Part shown: in pieces, positions 5,173 to 13,416 of the stretch
How the letters are laid out: the number at the start of each line of letters is the position of its first letter
Position numbering within the stretch: the first letter of the stretch is position 1
NCBI GenBank assembly: GCA_964502665.1
Contig: CAZCXP010000056.1
Coordinates: 1 to 14,929 of the forward strand
Length of the DNA stretch: 14,929 nt
Source: SOKG01 sp964502665
GTDB taxonomy: Bacteria; Chloroflexota; Dehalococcoidia; SZUA-161
Direction: 5' to 3'
Translations under genes and position numbers: made by a program
The notes under the pieces: model-generated
What the model was told of the DNA's origin: nothing
What the model saw: only the letters and a program-made list of their open reading frames with translations
The model's database searches: none

Positions 5173-7605
5173 ATGAACAGATTGGGTATCAAGATAGGGT
5201 CCTCAACCCGCCTCAGGTACGGCCTGGTACTGGCCATTATCTTCGGTATCGCCTTCTTCATACGCGTGAAACTGCCCTGGGACAACGTCTTTGCCGACGG
5301 CTGGGTCAGATTCCAGATAAACGACCCCTGGTATCACATGCGGGTGATAGAGAACCTGGTCCAGCATTTCCCTCACCGCATGCCCTTCGACCCCTACGGC
5401 TTCTATCCCTCGGGACAAGGAGTCGCTACCGCACCTTTCTTCGACTGGCTTGCCGCCTTTTTCATCTGGGTCCTTGGCGCCGGCTCTCCATCCCCCAGGA
5501 TGATAGAAACATTGGGCGCCCTTTTCCCGGCGATTTTAGGTGCCCTGGTCACCGTACCCGTGTACTTCATAGGGAAGGAGCTATTCAACAGGAAGGCGGG
5601 CATTCTGGCCGCAGCTCTCATCGCCATATTGCCCGGCTTTTTCCTGCAACGCTCCCTCCTCGGATTCACCGATCACCATGTCGCCGAGACCATGTTCAGC
5701 ACCCTGACTGTGCTGTTCCTGATACTGGCAGTGAAGAGCTCGAGGCAGAGTGAGATTTCCTTCAGCAGCCTGTGGAGGAGGGACTGGGGAGCCCTGAGAA
5801 AGCCACTGATCTACTCCCTGCTCACTGGCATAGCACTGGGATTATACCTCCTTTCATGGACAGGCGGTGCCCTCTTCATATTCATAATCTTCGCTTTTGC
5901 CGTCCTGCAATACATCATCGACCACCTGAGAGGCAGATCAACGGATTACCTCTGCATCATCGGTGTGACCTCCTTCCTAATAGCCCTTGTCATGGTTGCC
6001 CCCGCATCGGGCCAGTATTTGCTAGGGAACCTTCAGGTCGCATCGCTGGTCATCGGCATCGTGGCCTTCCTGGCGCTGAGCGGCCTTTCCTTCCTTATGG
6101 TCCGCAGGGGTATCCGGCCAGCCTACTACCCTCTGGCGCTGGCAGTTCTGGTTGCTATCGGCTACGTACTCTTCCACGCTATCGATCCCTCCCTGCTCAA
6201 CTCAATGCTGGACAAAGTGGAGGTGCTTAGCCCAACAGGGGGAAAAGCAACGGTCGCTGAGCGAGGGGGGCTCTCATCAACCTCGGAAATATGGCAGCAT
6301 TTCACCACGGGCTTCTACCTGTCTCTAATAGCACTCGTGGCAATAATAGTACTGGAGTACATCATCAAGAGAGAGGAACATGCAGAGAAGACATTGCTCC
6401 TTATCTGGAGCGTGGTGATGCTGATAGCCACTTTTGGCCAAGAGCGCTTTTCCTACTATCTGGCGGTGAACGTCTCCCTTCTCACCGCATACTTCTGTTG
6501 GAGAGCACTTGAATTCGCCGGTCTTAGGGAAGCCTCCGAGGCGGTCAAAAGCGAGGAGTTCGACAGGGCCGCAAGGCTGCAAACTTACACCAAGAAAACC
6601 AAGCTGAGCAAGAAGGCAAAGCGCAAGAAGGAGAAGGCCAAGAGGAGGGAACAAGTATCATTCATCGCCAGGTATCTGACCGCGAGAAATGCCTACTTGT
6701 CGATAGCACTGATAGCAGTGTTCTTCCTGGCATTCTTCCCCAACATCTTAGTAGCAACCGACTGGGCTAAGTCACAGTCAGGCGCGACCACAGACTGGCA
6801 TGAATCGCTGGTATGGATGAGGAACAATACTCCAGAACCTTTCCCGGATGCCGACTTCTACTACGCGCAGTACGATAAACCCGCGGCGGGAGAGGTCTAC
6901 GACTATCCCGAATCAGCATATGGGGTGATGAGCTGGTGGGACTATGGCTACTGGATCACCTATATCGCTCACCGCATACCAAATGCCAGTCCCAACGGTC
7001 AGCGGGGTGCCCGCGACGCAGGTTTGTTCTTCACCGCACCGGACGAAGCATCGGCGAATGAGGTGCTCGATAGACTGGGCTCCAGATATGTGATCATAGA
7101 CTACCAGATGGCCCAGAGCGTGCTGGCAGATGGCCGCCTTTACGGCAAATTCTACGCTATGCTGGAGTGGAGTGGTAAGGACCACAGTGAGTTCTATGAG
7201 GTGTACTATCAGCAGGAGGGAGGGACACTTACGTCCGTACTTGTATATTATCCTGCATATTATCAATCTATGTGCTGCAGGCTGTACAGTTTCGGGGGAG
7301 AGGAATGGGTTCCTCAAGAGACTGGGGTTATTTCCTACACTGAGGAACTGGTAACAGATAGGGAGGGGAACACGGTGAAAGTGAAGGTTATCTCTGAGTG
7401 GAAACCGTTTACCAACTACGACGATGCAGAAGCATTTATAGATGCAAATCCGGGCTACAGAATAGTAGGCACAGACCCGTTCCAAAGCCCTGTGCCCCTC
7501 GAAAAACTTGAGCACTATGAGCCAAAACACTCGTCACCAAACACATTCATAAGCCCGGGGGAGAGAACAATCTCCATTGTTGAAGTATTTGAGTACCATC
7601 CCTGA
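5173..7605 (+). CDS. stt3: STT3/AglB-like oligosaccharyltransferase
   Basis: Membrane enzyme predicted to transfer a lipid-linked glycan to asparagine in N-X-S/T sequons of exported proteins. The 810 residues comprise about 13 hydrophobic segments up to residue 523, then a large extracytoplasmic C-terminal domain. Visible motifs: D51 in NDPWYH (first acidic motif), D167-H-H169 in FTDHHVAE (second motif, the D-x-H form I recall from archaeal AglB), E372 in STSE (SVSE/TIXE-type loop motif) and WWDYG at 588-592, the family hallmark. A segment with D643, M646 and K659 resembles the DK/MI region but is less certain. A very basic loop (474-492) precedes the last helix and should be cytoplasmic. The ATG at 5173 lacks a clear Shine-Dalgarno site, so translation may be coupled to the DUF1616 gene. 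Length and motifs resemble archaeal AglB and Chloroflexota homologues more than Campylobacter PglB (about 710). Confidence 0.93.
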   Translation: MNRLGIKIGSSTRLRYGLVLAIIFGIAFFIRVKLPWDNVFADGWVRFQINDPWYHMRVIENLVQHFPHRMPFDPYGFYPSGQGVATAPFFDWLAAFFIWVLGAGSPSPRMIETLGALFPAILGALVTVPVYFIGKELFNRKAGILAAALIAILPGFFLQRSLLGFTDHHVAETMFSTLTVLFLILAVKSSRQSEISFSSLWRRDWGALRKPLIYSLLTGIALGLYLLSWTGGALFIFIIFAFAVLQYIIDHLRGRSTDYLCIIGVTSFLIALVMVAPASGQYLLGNLQVASLVIGIVAFLALSGLSFLMVRRGIRPAYYPLALAVLVAIGYVLFHAIDPSLLNSMLDKVEVLSPTGGKATVAERGGLSSTSEIWQHFTTGFYLSLIALVAIIVLEYIIKREEHAEKTLLLIWSVVMLIATFGQERFSYYLAVNVSLLTAYFCWRALEFAGLREASEAVKSEEFDRAARLQTYTKKTKLSKKAKRKKEKAKRREQVSFIARYLTARNAYLSIALIAVFFLAFFPNILVATDWAKSQSGATTDWHESLVWMRNNTPEPFPDADFYYAQYDKPAAGEVYDYPESAYGVMSWWDYGYWITYIAHRIPNASPNGQRGARDAGLFFTAPDEASANEVLDRLGSRYVIIDYQMAQSVLADGRLYGKFYAMLEWSGKDHSEFYEVYYQQEGGTLTSVLVYYPAYYQSMCCRLYSFGGEEWVPQETGVISYTEELVTDREGNTVKVKVISEWKPFTNYDDAEAFIDANPGYRIVGTDPFQSPVPLEKLEHYEPKHSSPNTFISPGERTISIVEVFEYHP

Positions 7606-7722
7606 TGACGTCCCTCATACCTCTGATGAACACCTCGACTATATAAGACGCATCAAATAGTCGTGCATGAACCGCGATTAAGCACCAAATCCGAAGCACG
7701 AAATCCTAATTCCTTCATAGTT

Positions 7723-7745
7723 CTCCCTCCCCCAGCGGGAGGGAG
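7723..7745. repeat. hairpin downstream of stt3
   Basis: CTCCCTCCC (7723-7731) pairs perfectly with GGGAGGGAG (7737-7745) around a 5-nt loop, 118 nt after the stt3 stop. It is followed by TTAGAGGGAGGG and not by a T-run, so it is a weak terminator candidate at best. A second GGGAGGG lies at 7751-7757. Confidence 0.6.
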
Positions 7746-7791
7746 TTAGAGGGAGGGAAGAATGCACCCTCATCCTTCGGCGAGCCTTGGG

Positions 7792-7807
7792 CCTGGCCAA
7801 GGCCAGG
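7792..7807. repeat. short palindrome within a dispersed-repeat-like segment
   Basis: CCTGGCC-AA-GGCCAGG is a perfect inverted repeat. The surrounding 'ccttcggcgagcc...gggctcaggacaggctct' resembles a common non-coding repeat type ('ccttcgacaagctcaggacaggct') known from many bacterial assemblies (recollection only). Confidence 0.5.
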
Positions 7808-7825
7808 GCTCAGGACAGGCTCTAA

Positions 7826-7846
7826 CCTCTCCCTTCAAGGGAGAGG
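7826..7846. repeat. 21-bp near-perfect palindrome
   Basis: CCTCTCCCTT (7826-7835) and AAGGGAGAGG (7837-7846) are exact reverse complements around one C. With the two hairpins upstream it makes three strong stems in 125 bp. The remaining DNA of 7606-8073 (an A/T-rich start, then 7847-8073) shows no gene or RNA I can support. Confidence 0.65.
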
Positions 7847-8073
7847 AATTTGCCAAGGTATCATGCGGAAGACTACATTATGATGCTCAAGTATTTATGT
7901 CATCGTATCTAGAAGGACTACGCCCCATCCTGGGAATTGCTCAACCGCACCTGGTTGCTGAAAATCAGCCTGACCAGCTACCGGCAAAGAGATTTGACAA
8001 AGCAGTCGAACAGGAGTAATTTACCATCAGCCAACCTCAATGGAAACTGTTTCAGGGCAAAGGAAAGCCGGCA

Positions 8074-9063
8074 ATGACTCAGGGACCGTCAGCCTCCGAA
8101 CAACCCCGGCGCAAGCCGAAGATCGTCGCCGCCATCCCCTGCTTCAATGAGGCACGGTGTATAGGGAGCGTGGTGATCAAGGCAAAGAAGTTTGTCGACA
8201 GCGTCATAGTCATCGATGACGGCTCCACGGATGCCACTGCTGAGATTGCCGCTGAAGCTGGAGCAGCGATTCACCGTCACAGCCAGAATCGAGGTTACGG
8301 GGCGGCAATTCGCAGCGCATTCGCAAAGGGGAGACAGCTTGATGCAGATGTCCTGGTAATCCTCGATGGAGATGGACAACACGACCCAAACGATATCCCT
8401 AACGTCGTTAAGCCCGTGGTTGAGGGAGAGGCAGATGTTGTAGTGGGCTCTCGATTCCTGGGAGAAGACAAGAGGCCGCCCTTTTATCGACGCCTGGGGC
8501 AGCGAGTTTTGACCAGCGTTACCAACCTGGGCTCGGGACAGACGGTTACCGACTCGCAGAGTGGGTTCAGGGCCTACTCTTCAATAGCACTTAAAGCGCT
8601 GAATCTGGCCGAAAGTGGGATGTCGGCAAGCTCTGAGATACAATTCGCCATAGGCAGAAGTGGGCTCAGGGTAGCAGAGGTGCCTATAGACGTTTCCTAT
8701 ATGGGTAAGGCAAAGAGGAGCCCGCTGGGACACGGGCTAAGCGTTCTCAGTAGGTTACTGGTCTTGATGAGCCTGAAGCAGCCGCTGCTACTCTTTGGGT
8801 TGCCGGGACTTGCGCTCCTGGCAGGCGGACTGGCTTTAGGCACACGCGTCCTGACGATATATGGCGCCACTCGAGAATTGGCTGTGGGCAATGCCCTGGG
8901 TACAATTCTGCTCTGCCTGGCTGGCCTGCTGGCACTGTTTGCCGCGCTGATGCTGCAAGCAATGAAAGAGTTGCTGCGTGGAGAAGCTGCCCAGCTGGCC
9001 AGGGAAATGAGGGAATATGGGCCCGGTGAGGAGCACGGCGAAGCAGAAGGTGGCCGGCAATAG
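8074..9063 (+). CDS. GT2 glycosyltransferase, polyprenyl-phosphate sugar synthase type
   Basis: Predicted to move a sugar from a nucleotide donor to a polyprenyl (dolichyl-like) phosphate on the cytoplasmic face of the membrane. The 329-residue protein has a GT-A domain at about 15-210 with IPCFNEA at 21-27, VIDDGSTDAT at 46-55, the DGDGQHDP metal-binding motif at 98-105, GSRF at 125-128 and TDSQSGFRAY at 159-168, the pattern of DPM1/AglJ-type enzymes. Two hydrophobic segments follow (about 236-257 and 271-296), then a charged tail rich in G and E. The ATG is preceded only by a weak GGAAAG. The gene follows stt3 on the same strand after 468 nt with several hairpins, so it may have its own promoter. 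It could supply the lipid-linked sugar for STT3 or prime another glycan; the sugar cannot be read from the sequence. Confidence 0.9.
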   Translation: MTQGPSASEQPRRKPKIVAAIPCFNEARCIGSVVIKAKKFVDSVIVIDDGSTDATAEIAAEAGAAIHRHSQNRGYGAAIRSAFAKGRQLDADVLVILDGDGQHDPNDIPNVVKPVVEGEADVVVGSRFLGEDKRPPFYRRLGQRVLTSVTNLGSGQTVTDSQSGFRAYSSIALKALNLAESGMSASSEIQFAIGRSGLRVAEVPIDVSYMGKAKRSPLGHGLSVLSRLLVLMSLKQPLLLFGLPGLALLAGGLALGTRVLTIYGATRELAVGNALGTILLCLAGLLALFAALMLQAMKELLRGEAAQLAREMREYGPGEEHGEAEGGRQ

Positions 9064-9072
9064 AGCCGGCAC
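9050..9072. repeat. hairpin across the end of the GT2 gene
   Basis: GTGGCCGGC (9050-9058) pairs with GCCGGCAC (9065-9072), with one bulged G, around the stop codon of the GT2 gene. No T-run follows, so a terminator is not supported. The intergenic stretch to 9224 holds nothing else I recognise. Confidence 0.4.
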
Positions 9073-9224
9073 TACTCTCGGCGCCCCCCATCGACTCGCA
9101 GAAGCAATGCTTTTCTGAGTTTTTCGGTGAACTCGCCAACTATACCTCAGGATAACACGTTCAAATGGTTGCATCACCCACCGGTGACCCCCTCAAGTGA
9201 AACTGGGCAGGGAGCGGCTCGCAA

Positions 9225-10529
9225 TTGAAGAAGGTTCTCATCGTAACCTACCACTTCCCCCCTCGTTCCACCGTAGGCAGCCTGCGCCCCGCAGGACTCG
9301 CCAAATACCTACCGGAATCCGGCTGGGAAGCCGTGATTCTGACAGCCAGGTTGCCAGGCAGGCCAGCGCCGGAGTTCAAGGTCATCGAGACACGTTATGA
9401 TGATAGCTTCGGCTTCGGGAAGAGGTTTCTCGGCATTGATTCGGAACAGAACTTGATGACCCAGATAGCACAACTGAAGAGAAAGTTGCACATCAGGTCG
9501 GAGAAATCTGCGTTGGACTTCCTGTTAGCAGCCTGGGGAGAGGTAGCTGCCTATCCCGACCCGCAGAAAGGGTGGAGGGCTTTCGCCGTTGGAGCAGGCA
9601 GTGACTTTCTGCAGCAGGAATCCGTAAACGCTATGATCAGCACTTCGTCACCGGTAACCAGCCACATCGTGGCCAAAGAACTAAGAGAAAAACACGATGT
9701 CCCCTGGGTCGCTGATCTCCGCGACCTCTGGACGCAGAATCACTACTATCCGTATAGTCCGCTACGTAGGGCGATTGAGAGGAGACTGGAGATAAATACG
9801 CTGCACCAAGCTGACGCACTGGTGACCGTATCCGAGCCCGCCTCCGCCAAGCTAGGCACGCTTCACAAGGGCAAATCGATATATGTTATCGGCAATGGAT
9901 TTGATCCAGTTGAGGTAAATAGCCCATGTGCAGGCTTAACAGATAAGTTTACGATTACCTATACTGGCAACCTCTATCCCGGCAAGCAAAGCCCGGAACC
10001 ACTCTTTGCAGCTCTGAGGGACTTGATTGCACAGGGAATTATGGATGCCAACGACGTTGAAGTCAGGTTCTATGGTGCTGAGGCGGGGTGGATAGACAAA
10101 CAGGCCCAACGCCACGGGCTGCGAGACATAGTCAAGCAGTTCGGCTTGGTGCCCAGGGAGGTTGCGTTGAATAAGCAAAGAGAGTCGCAGTTGCTTCTCC
10201 TGCTGAAGTGGAATGCCCCAAAGGAACAACAAGCCTATTCGGCAAAGATCTTTGAGTATATGGCAGCCAGGAGACCAATTCTTGCTATCGGTGGGTCTAA
10301 TGATGTTCTTAGCGAACTACTAGCTGATACAGAGGCTGGCTTCTTTGGCTCAACGGTGGAGCAGACAAAAGGTATTCTAATAGGACTTTATCGAGAATAT
10401 CAGGCTGTGGGCAGAGTGGGATACAAAGGTGAAGAAGACAAGATAAACAAGCACAGCCAGAGGGAGATGGCGCATAAATTTGCCCTGGTTTTGGATGAGG
10501 TCTCTTCGTCCTCTCACTCCGCCAATTAG
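9225..10529 (+). CDS. GT-B fold glycosyltransferase (GT4-like)
   Basis: Glycosyltransferase of unknown donor and acceptor, 434 residues, cytoplasmic or membrane-associated. The N-terminal domain starts KKVLIVTYHFPPRSTVGSLR, with the PP..xxG.xR loop (12-21) typical of GT4-type enzymes that begin with a short Rossmann strand. DLRDLW at 164-169, GNGFDP at 223-228, TGNLYPGKQSPEPLF at 247-261 and KIFEYMAARRPIL at 341-353 mark the C-terminal nucleotide-sugar-binding domain, with E344 in the position of the family glutamate. The start is TTG with GGGAG 10 nt upstream; starting here places the first beta-strand at the terminus, as expected. It lies 161 nt after the GT2 gene and ends 38 nt from the convergent GT4 gene. 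It resembles capsule/O-antigen glycosyltransferases, so addition of a later sugar to the lipid-linked glycan is likely. Confidence 0.85.
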   Translation: MKKVLIVTYHFPPRSTVGSLRPAGLAKYLPESGWEAVILTARLPGRPAPEFKVIETRYDDSFGFGKRFLGIDSEQNLMTQIAQLKRKLHIRSEKSALDFLLAAWGEVAAYPDPQKGWRAFAVGAGSDFLQQESVNAMISTSSPVTSHIVAKELREKHDVPWVADLRDLWTQNHYYPYSPLRRAIERRLEINTLHQADALVTVSEPASAKLGTLHKGKSIYVIGNGFDPVEVNSPCAGLTDKFTITYTGNLYPGKQSPEPLFAALRDLIAQGIMDANDVEVRFYGAEAGWIDKQAQRHGLRDIVKQFGLVPREVALNKQRESQLLLLLKWNAPKEQQAYSAKIFEYMAARRPILAIGGSNDVLSELLADTEAGFFGSTVEQTKGILIGLYREYQAVGRVGYKGEEDKINKHSQREMAHKFALVLDEVSSSSHSAN

Positions 10530-10567
10530 GCCACGAGCGAAACTGGCTTTGTCAAGCAAACCTGCTC

Positions 10568-11716
10568 TCAATCTAAGCCGGCCGTAACACTTCTATAGAG
10601 CTCTATTAGCTTCTCCTCCTGCTTCTGCCAGTTGTACTTTGTTGCGGCTGCCCGCAACGCATTCCTACCCAGCCTCTCCCTCAATTCAGCGTCATCGCGA
10701 AGCCTGACTATGGCCTGCTTCAGGCCCTCCTTGTCATACTCTACGGTTAAGCCGGCCTCCTCCTCCTCGGTTATTTCCCCGGAGTAGGTGCCCTTGGTGC
10801 AGATTATCGGCCTGCCACAGACCATAGCCTCAAACTGCTTATTGCCCAAGCCTATGCGGTTATTCAGGTCTTGAGGATTTATCATAAAAAAAACGGCGTC
10901 AGCCTTCTTAGTCATCGGCATGACCTCATCCAAGGGAACTCTGCCGATGAAATCAGCGTTGGGCACCGCTCCACATTTATCTTTGAGGGCGTGAACATAT
11001 TTGGGGAGGCCGATCCCGCCGATAATGCAGCGGACATCGGTCAGCTCTCTAACCGCATCAACGAGCATAGAAACGGCTCGCCCCTGATGCAAGACGCCGA
11101 TGTAGAGAAGGGTGAAAGCCGCTTCGTCGTCGGGAGGTTGATATTCCAGGCTTTGCAGTGGCTTGCAGTTCATTATGATCGTAATCGGCTTGTTGGTTAT
11201 CCCTTCGAAATACCTTCTCTGGGGTTCGACGACATTAATGATGTGGTCAACGCGTCTCAGCAGCCGTTTTTCCAGCCACAAGAACATATTGGCTACGAAA
11301 GGGGGAAAAGTCCGCGTCATCATGTAACCATATATCTCATGGGCATCGTAGATCAAGGGCAGGCCAAATCTCCGCTTGAACGCGACACCGATAGCCAGGG
11401 TGTCAAGGTCGTGACAATGGACGACGTCAAAGCCGCTTCTCTTATTCAATGCCAGAGCCCGGCGGTATCCCCGCCACTGCCATAGGATTAAACCGAAGGC
11501 GTTCCACAATGGTCCGCCAAAGCCATGCCTGGGCGTCAGAGGTGTTGTCACCCTGATGACCTCAATGCCATCCAGATTCTCTCTAGGAGGATTCTGCTTC
11601 TGCCAGTCACGGGCGATCACAGTAACCTTATAGCCCGCTTGGATCAGCGATTTGGCTTCGTTGTAGACACGCGGGTCGTTGGTAAACGGATTGGAAACGA
11701 ACATCAGCACATTCAT
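10568..11716 (-). CDS. GT4 family glycosyltransferase
   Basis: Retaining glycosyltransferase of GT-B fold, 382 residues. The N-terminal domain has FVSNPFTNDPRV at 6-17, HCHDLDTL at 100-107 and YDAHE at 123-127. The C-terminal domain has LLYIGVLHQGR at 203-213, then NKQFEAMVCGRPII at 292-305, whose E296 belongs to the E-x7-E-like donor site, with EAGL at 320-323. The chosen ATG (11714-11716) has TGAGGA 5 nt upstream. Readings from upstream codons (ATG at 11728, TTG at 11767) add residues before the first strand and lack a Shine-Dalgarno site. A 168-bp gap separates it from the wzt stop. On the minus strand TTGTCT (11842-11837) and CATACT (11819-11814), 17 bp apart, could be a weak promoter, so it may be expressed both with the exporter operon and separately. 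Donor and acceptor are unknown. Confidence 0.88.
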   Translation of the reverse strand: MNVLMFVSNPFTNDPRVYNEAKSLIQAGYKVTVIARDWQKQNPPRENLDGIEVIRVTTPLTPRHGFGGPLWNAFGLILWQWRGYRRALALNKRSGFDVVHCHDLDTLAIGVAFKRRFGLPLIYDAHEIYGYMMTRTFPPFVANMFLWLEKRLLRRVDHIINVVEPQRRYFEGITNKPITIIMNCKPLQSLEYQPPDDEAAFTLLYIGVLHQGRAVSMLVDAVRELTDVRCIIGGIGLPKYVHALKDKCGAVPNADFIGRVPLDEVMPMTKKADAVFFMINPQDLNNRIGLGNKQFEAMVCGRPIICTKGTYSGEITEEEEAGLTVEYDKEGLKQAIVRLRDDAELRERLGRNALRAAATKYNWQKQEEKLIELYRSVTAGLD

Positions 11717-11721
11717 GCCAT

Positions 11722-11727
11722 TCCTCA
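11722..11727 (-). promoter_or_regulatory. Shine-Dalgarno site that fixes the GT4 start
   Basis: TGAGGA on the minus strand lies 5 nt upstream of the ATG at 11714-11716. It overlaps an in-frame ATG at 11726-11728 that lacks a site of its own. Confidence 0.6.
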
Positions 11728-11884
11728 TATGCCGGCTTGCAGGGTCAAACAGCGAGATACCCTTCAATCATAGTCTCATAAGCGAACGGTGTGTGAAGCA
11801 ACGTCTGGGAAAGAGTATGGAGCGTTGACACCTTAGAGACAACAAGGGCCAGGAAAAGCACTGCTGAATAGCAAAAGCAGTTCC

Positions 11885-12610
11885 CTAACTCCCCAGATAC
11901 CTCTGGATTACCTCCTCAGGCTCACCCTGCGCCACGATCTGCCCTTTATCAAGCCAAATCACCCTATTGGCAAATCTCCTGATGGCGTTCATATCATGGC
12001 TGACAAGAAGGATGGTTCGCTCGCCCATGAGCTTGTCCAGCCTCTCTTCACATTTCTTGCGAAACCCGGCATCTCCAACGACCAGTATCTCATCGATCAG
12101 CACTATATCTCTGTGAACGTGGATGGCTATGGCAAAGCCCAAGCGAGTCTCCATGCCCGTGGAATAGGTCTTGACGGGCATACTGATGAATTCTCCGATA
12201 TCGGCGAATTCGATGATATCATCAAGCACACTGTCAATGTACTTCTTAGACAGGCCCATCAGAATGCCGTTAAGGTAGATATTCTCAACTCCCGAAAGCT
12301 CGGTTTCAAACCCTGCACCCAGGGTGAACTGGGTGGAGACCGACCCCTGGACCGATACCTCCCCTTCATCGGGAGGATAAATCCCTCCGACAACGCGGAG
12401 CAGCGTGCTCTTACCCGAGCCGTTCCTGCCGATAACTCCGATCGTATCACCCTTGTTGACGGTGAAACTGACGTGCCTCAATGCCCAGAACTCCCCAGAT
12501 TCGTCGCTTCTTCTTCGAAAACCGCCCACCACAATATTCCGTGCCGAGGTCCGCTTGCGCTTGCCGACCCTGAACCTTAGCCCTAAGTCCGCTGCCCTTA
12601 TAACTTCCAT
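11885..12610 (-). CDS. wzt: ABC transporter ATPase for polysaccharide export
   Basis: ATP-hydrolysing subunit of a Wzm/Wzt-type exporter that moves lipid-linked polysaccharide across the cytoplasmic membrane. In 241 residues it shows Walker A GRNGSGKST (61-69), a Q-loop at STQFTLGAGF (92-101), the signature YSTGMETRLGFA (149-160), Walker B DIVLIDE (168-174) and the H-loop VSHD (203-206). The variant signature STGM and the LGAGF Q-loop are typical of the O-antigen/teichoic acid (Wzt/TagH) branch. The protein ends right after the ATPase domain at QRYLGS, so it lacks the C-terminal carbohydrate-binding domain that lets some Wzt proteins read a modified chain end. The ATG overlaps the wzm stop by one base (TAATG), indicating coupled synthesis of the two subunits. 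Confidence 0.95.
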   Translation of the reverse strand: MEVIRAADLGLRFRVGKRKRTSARNIVVGGFRRRSDESGEFWALRHVSFTVNKGDTIGVIGRNGSGKSTLLRVVGGIYPPDEGEVSVQGSVSTQFTLGAGFETELSGVENIYLNGILMGLSKKYIDSVLDDIIEFADIGEFISMPVKTYSTGMETRLGFAIAIHVHRDIVLIDEILVVGDAGFRKKCEERLDKLMGERTILLVSHDMNAIRRFANRVIWLDKGQIVAQGEPEEVIQRYLGS

Positions 12611-13386
12611 TAGATCGCCTTGACCAGCCTACGCTCCTCACGTCCGAAGTACCAGAACCCAGCTAAGACCACAACCACAGCCACTGCTGCCGCAATCGCC
12701 ATGTACTCACTGGGAGGTATCCCCCTAACCAGGATATTCTTATATGACTCCATCAGCGCTGCAAACGGGTTAAGCATGTAATACGTTTCGAACCTCTCCG
12801 GCACCGTTTCCGTGACAGAGTAGAGAATTGGCGATAGATAGAACCCCACCCTGAGAAGGAACTCCACAATATTCTTCAAGTCCGTCAGATACGTTCCCAG
12901 AGCAGCGCAGAAGAGAGAGGCTCCGATGGTGACTACTAGCTGAACAATTATCAAGACAGGCAGCCACAGCACATTTACGGTGAACGTAGCGTCAAAAGCA
13001 AAAAGTAGAGGTATAAGAATGACAAGACCTACAAGGTAATCAACCAGTCCGACAATTATGGCGGCAAGGGGCAGCACAGCCAGCGGGAAGCGGGTCGTTT
13101 GAACGACGCTGCTCCTGGAGGTAATCGAGGTAACAGAGACGCTTAAAGAGTAGGTGAACCATCTCCAGGACAGGATAGCGCAGAAAAGCAGTACGGGAAA
13201 CTGTGGCCCACCCCTGTCGAAGATCACGACCACCAGCAGTATGTAGGTGGCCATCAGCAGCAGCGGGTCCAGCAAGCTCCACAGAAAGCCGAGAACCTTG
13301 TTCCTGTGCTCGGCCTTGAGCTCGGAGGTAGCCATATATAAGAGAAGCTCCCGCCTCTGCCAGATGCTCTTGAACTGCTCAATCAT
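12610..13386 (-). CDS. wzm: ABC-2 type polysaccharide exporter permease
   Basis: Membrane subunit of the polysaccharide exporter, partner of the adjacent Wzt ATPase. The 258-residue protein has an amphipathic N-terminus (QRRELLLYMATSELKAEHRN, 10-29) typical of this family. Hydrophobic segments lie at about 31-56, 64-80, 103-129, 138-165, 173-190 and 228-247, giving six helices. The conserved core YLTDLKNIVEFLLRVGFYLS (166-185) followed by SPILYS, then NPFAALMESYKNIL (206-219), is characteristic of Wzm/TagG ABC-2 permeases. The start is ATG, with only a weak Shine-Dalgarno-like GAGCGA. It follows the aminotransferase gene after 30 nt. In a monoderm cell the exported glycan would remain at the outer face of the single membrane; in this locus it might also be a substrate pool for STT3 (inference). 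Confidence 0.95.
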   Translation of the reverse strand: MIEQFKSIWQRRELLLYMATSELKAEHRNKVLGFLWSLLDPLLLMATYILLVVVIFDRGGPQFPVLLFCAILSWRWFTYSLSVSVTSITSRSSVVQTTRFPLAVLPLAAIIVGLVDYLVGLVILIPLLFAFDATFTVNVLWLPVLIIVQLVVTIGASLFCAALGTYLTDLKNIVEFLLRVGFYLSPILYSVTETVPERFETYYMLNPFAALMESYKNILVRGIPPSEYMAIAAAVAVVVVLAGFWYFGREERRLVKAI

Positions 13387-13416
13387 TCGCTCTATCGCCC
13401 AACCCTTTGTACGGAG

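Noticed and set aside
7762..8019. 85-codon open frame between stt3 and the GT2 gene
   Set aside because: Its first third is built from the hairpin repeats at 7792-7846, there is no convincing ribosome site, and the translation resembles no family I know.
10871..12580. Plus-strand frames of about 200 codons opposite the GT4 and wzt genes
   Set aside because: Shadows of well-supported minus-strand genes, with no motifs.
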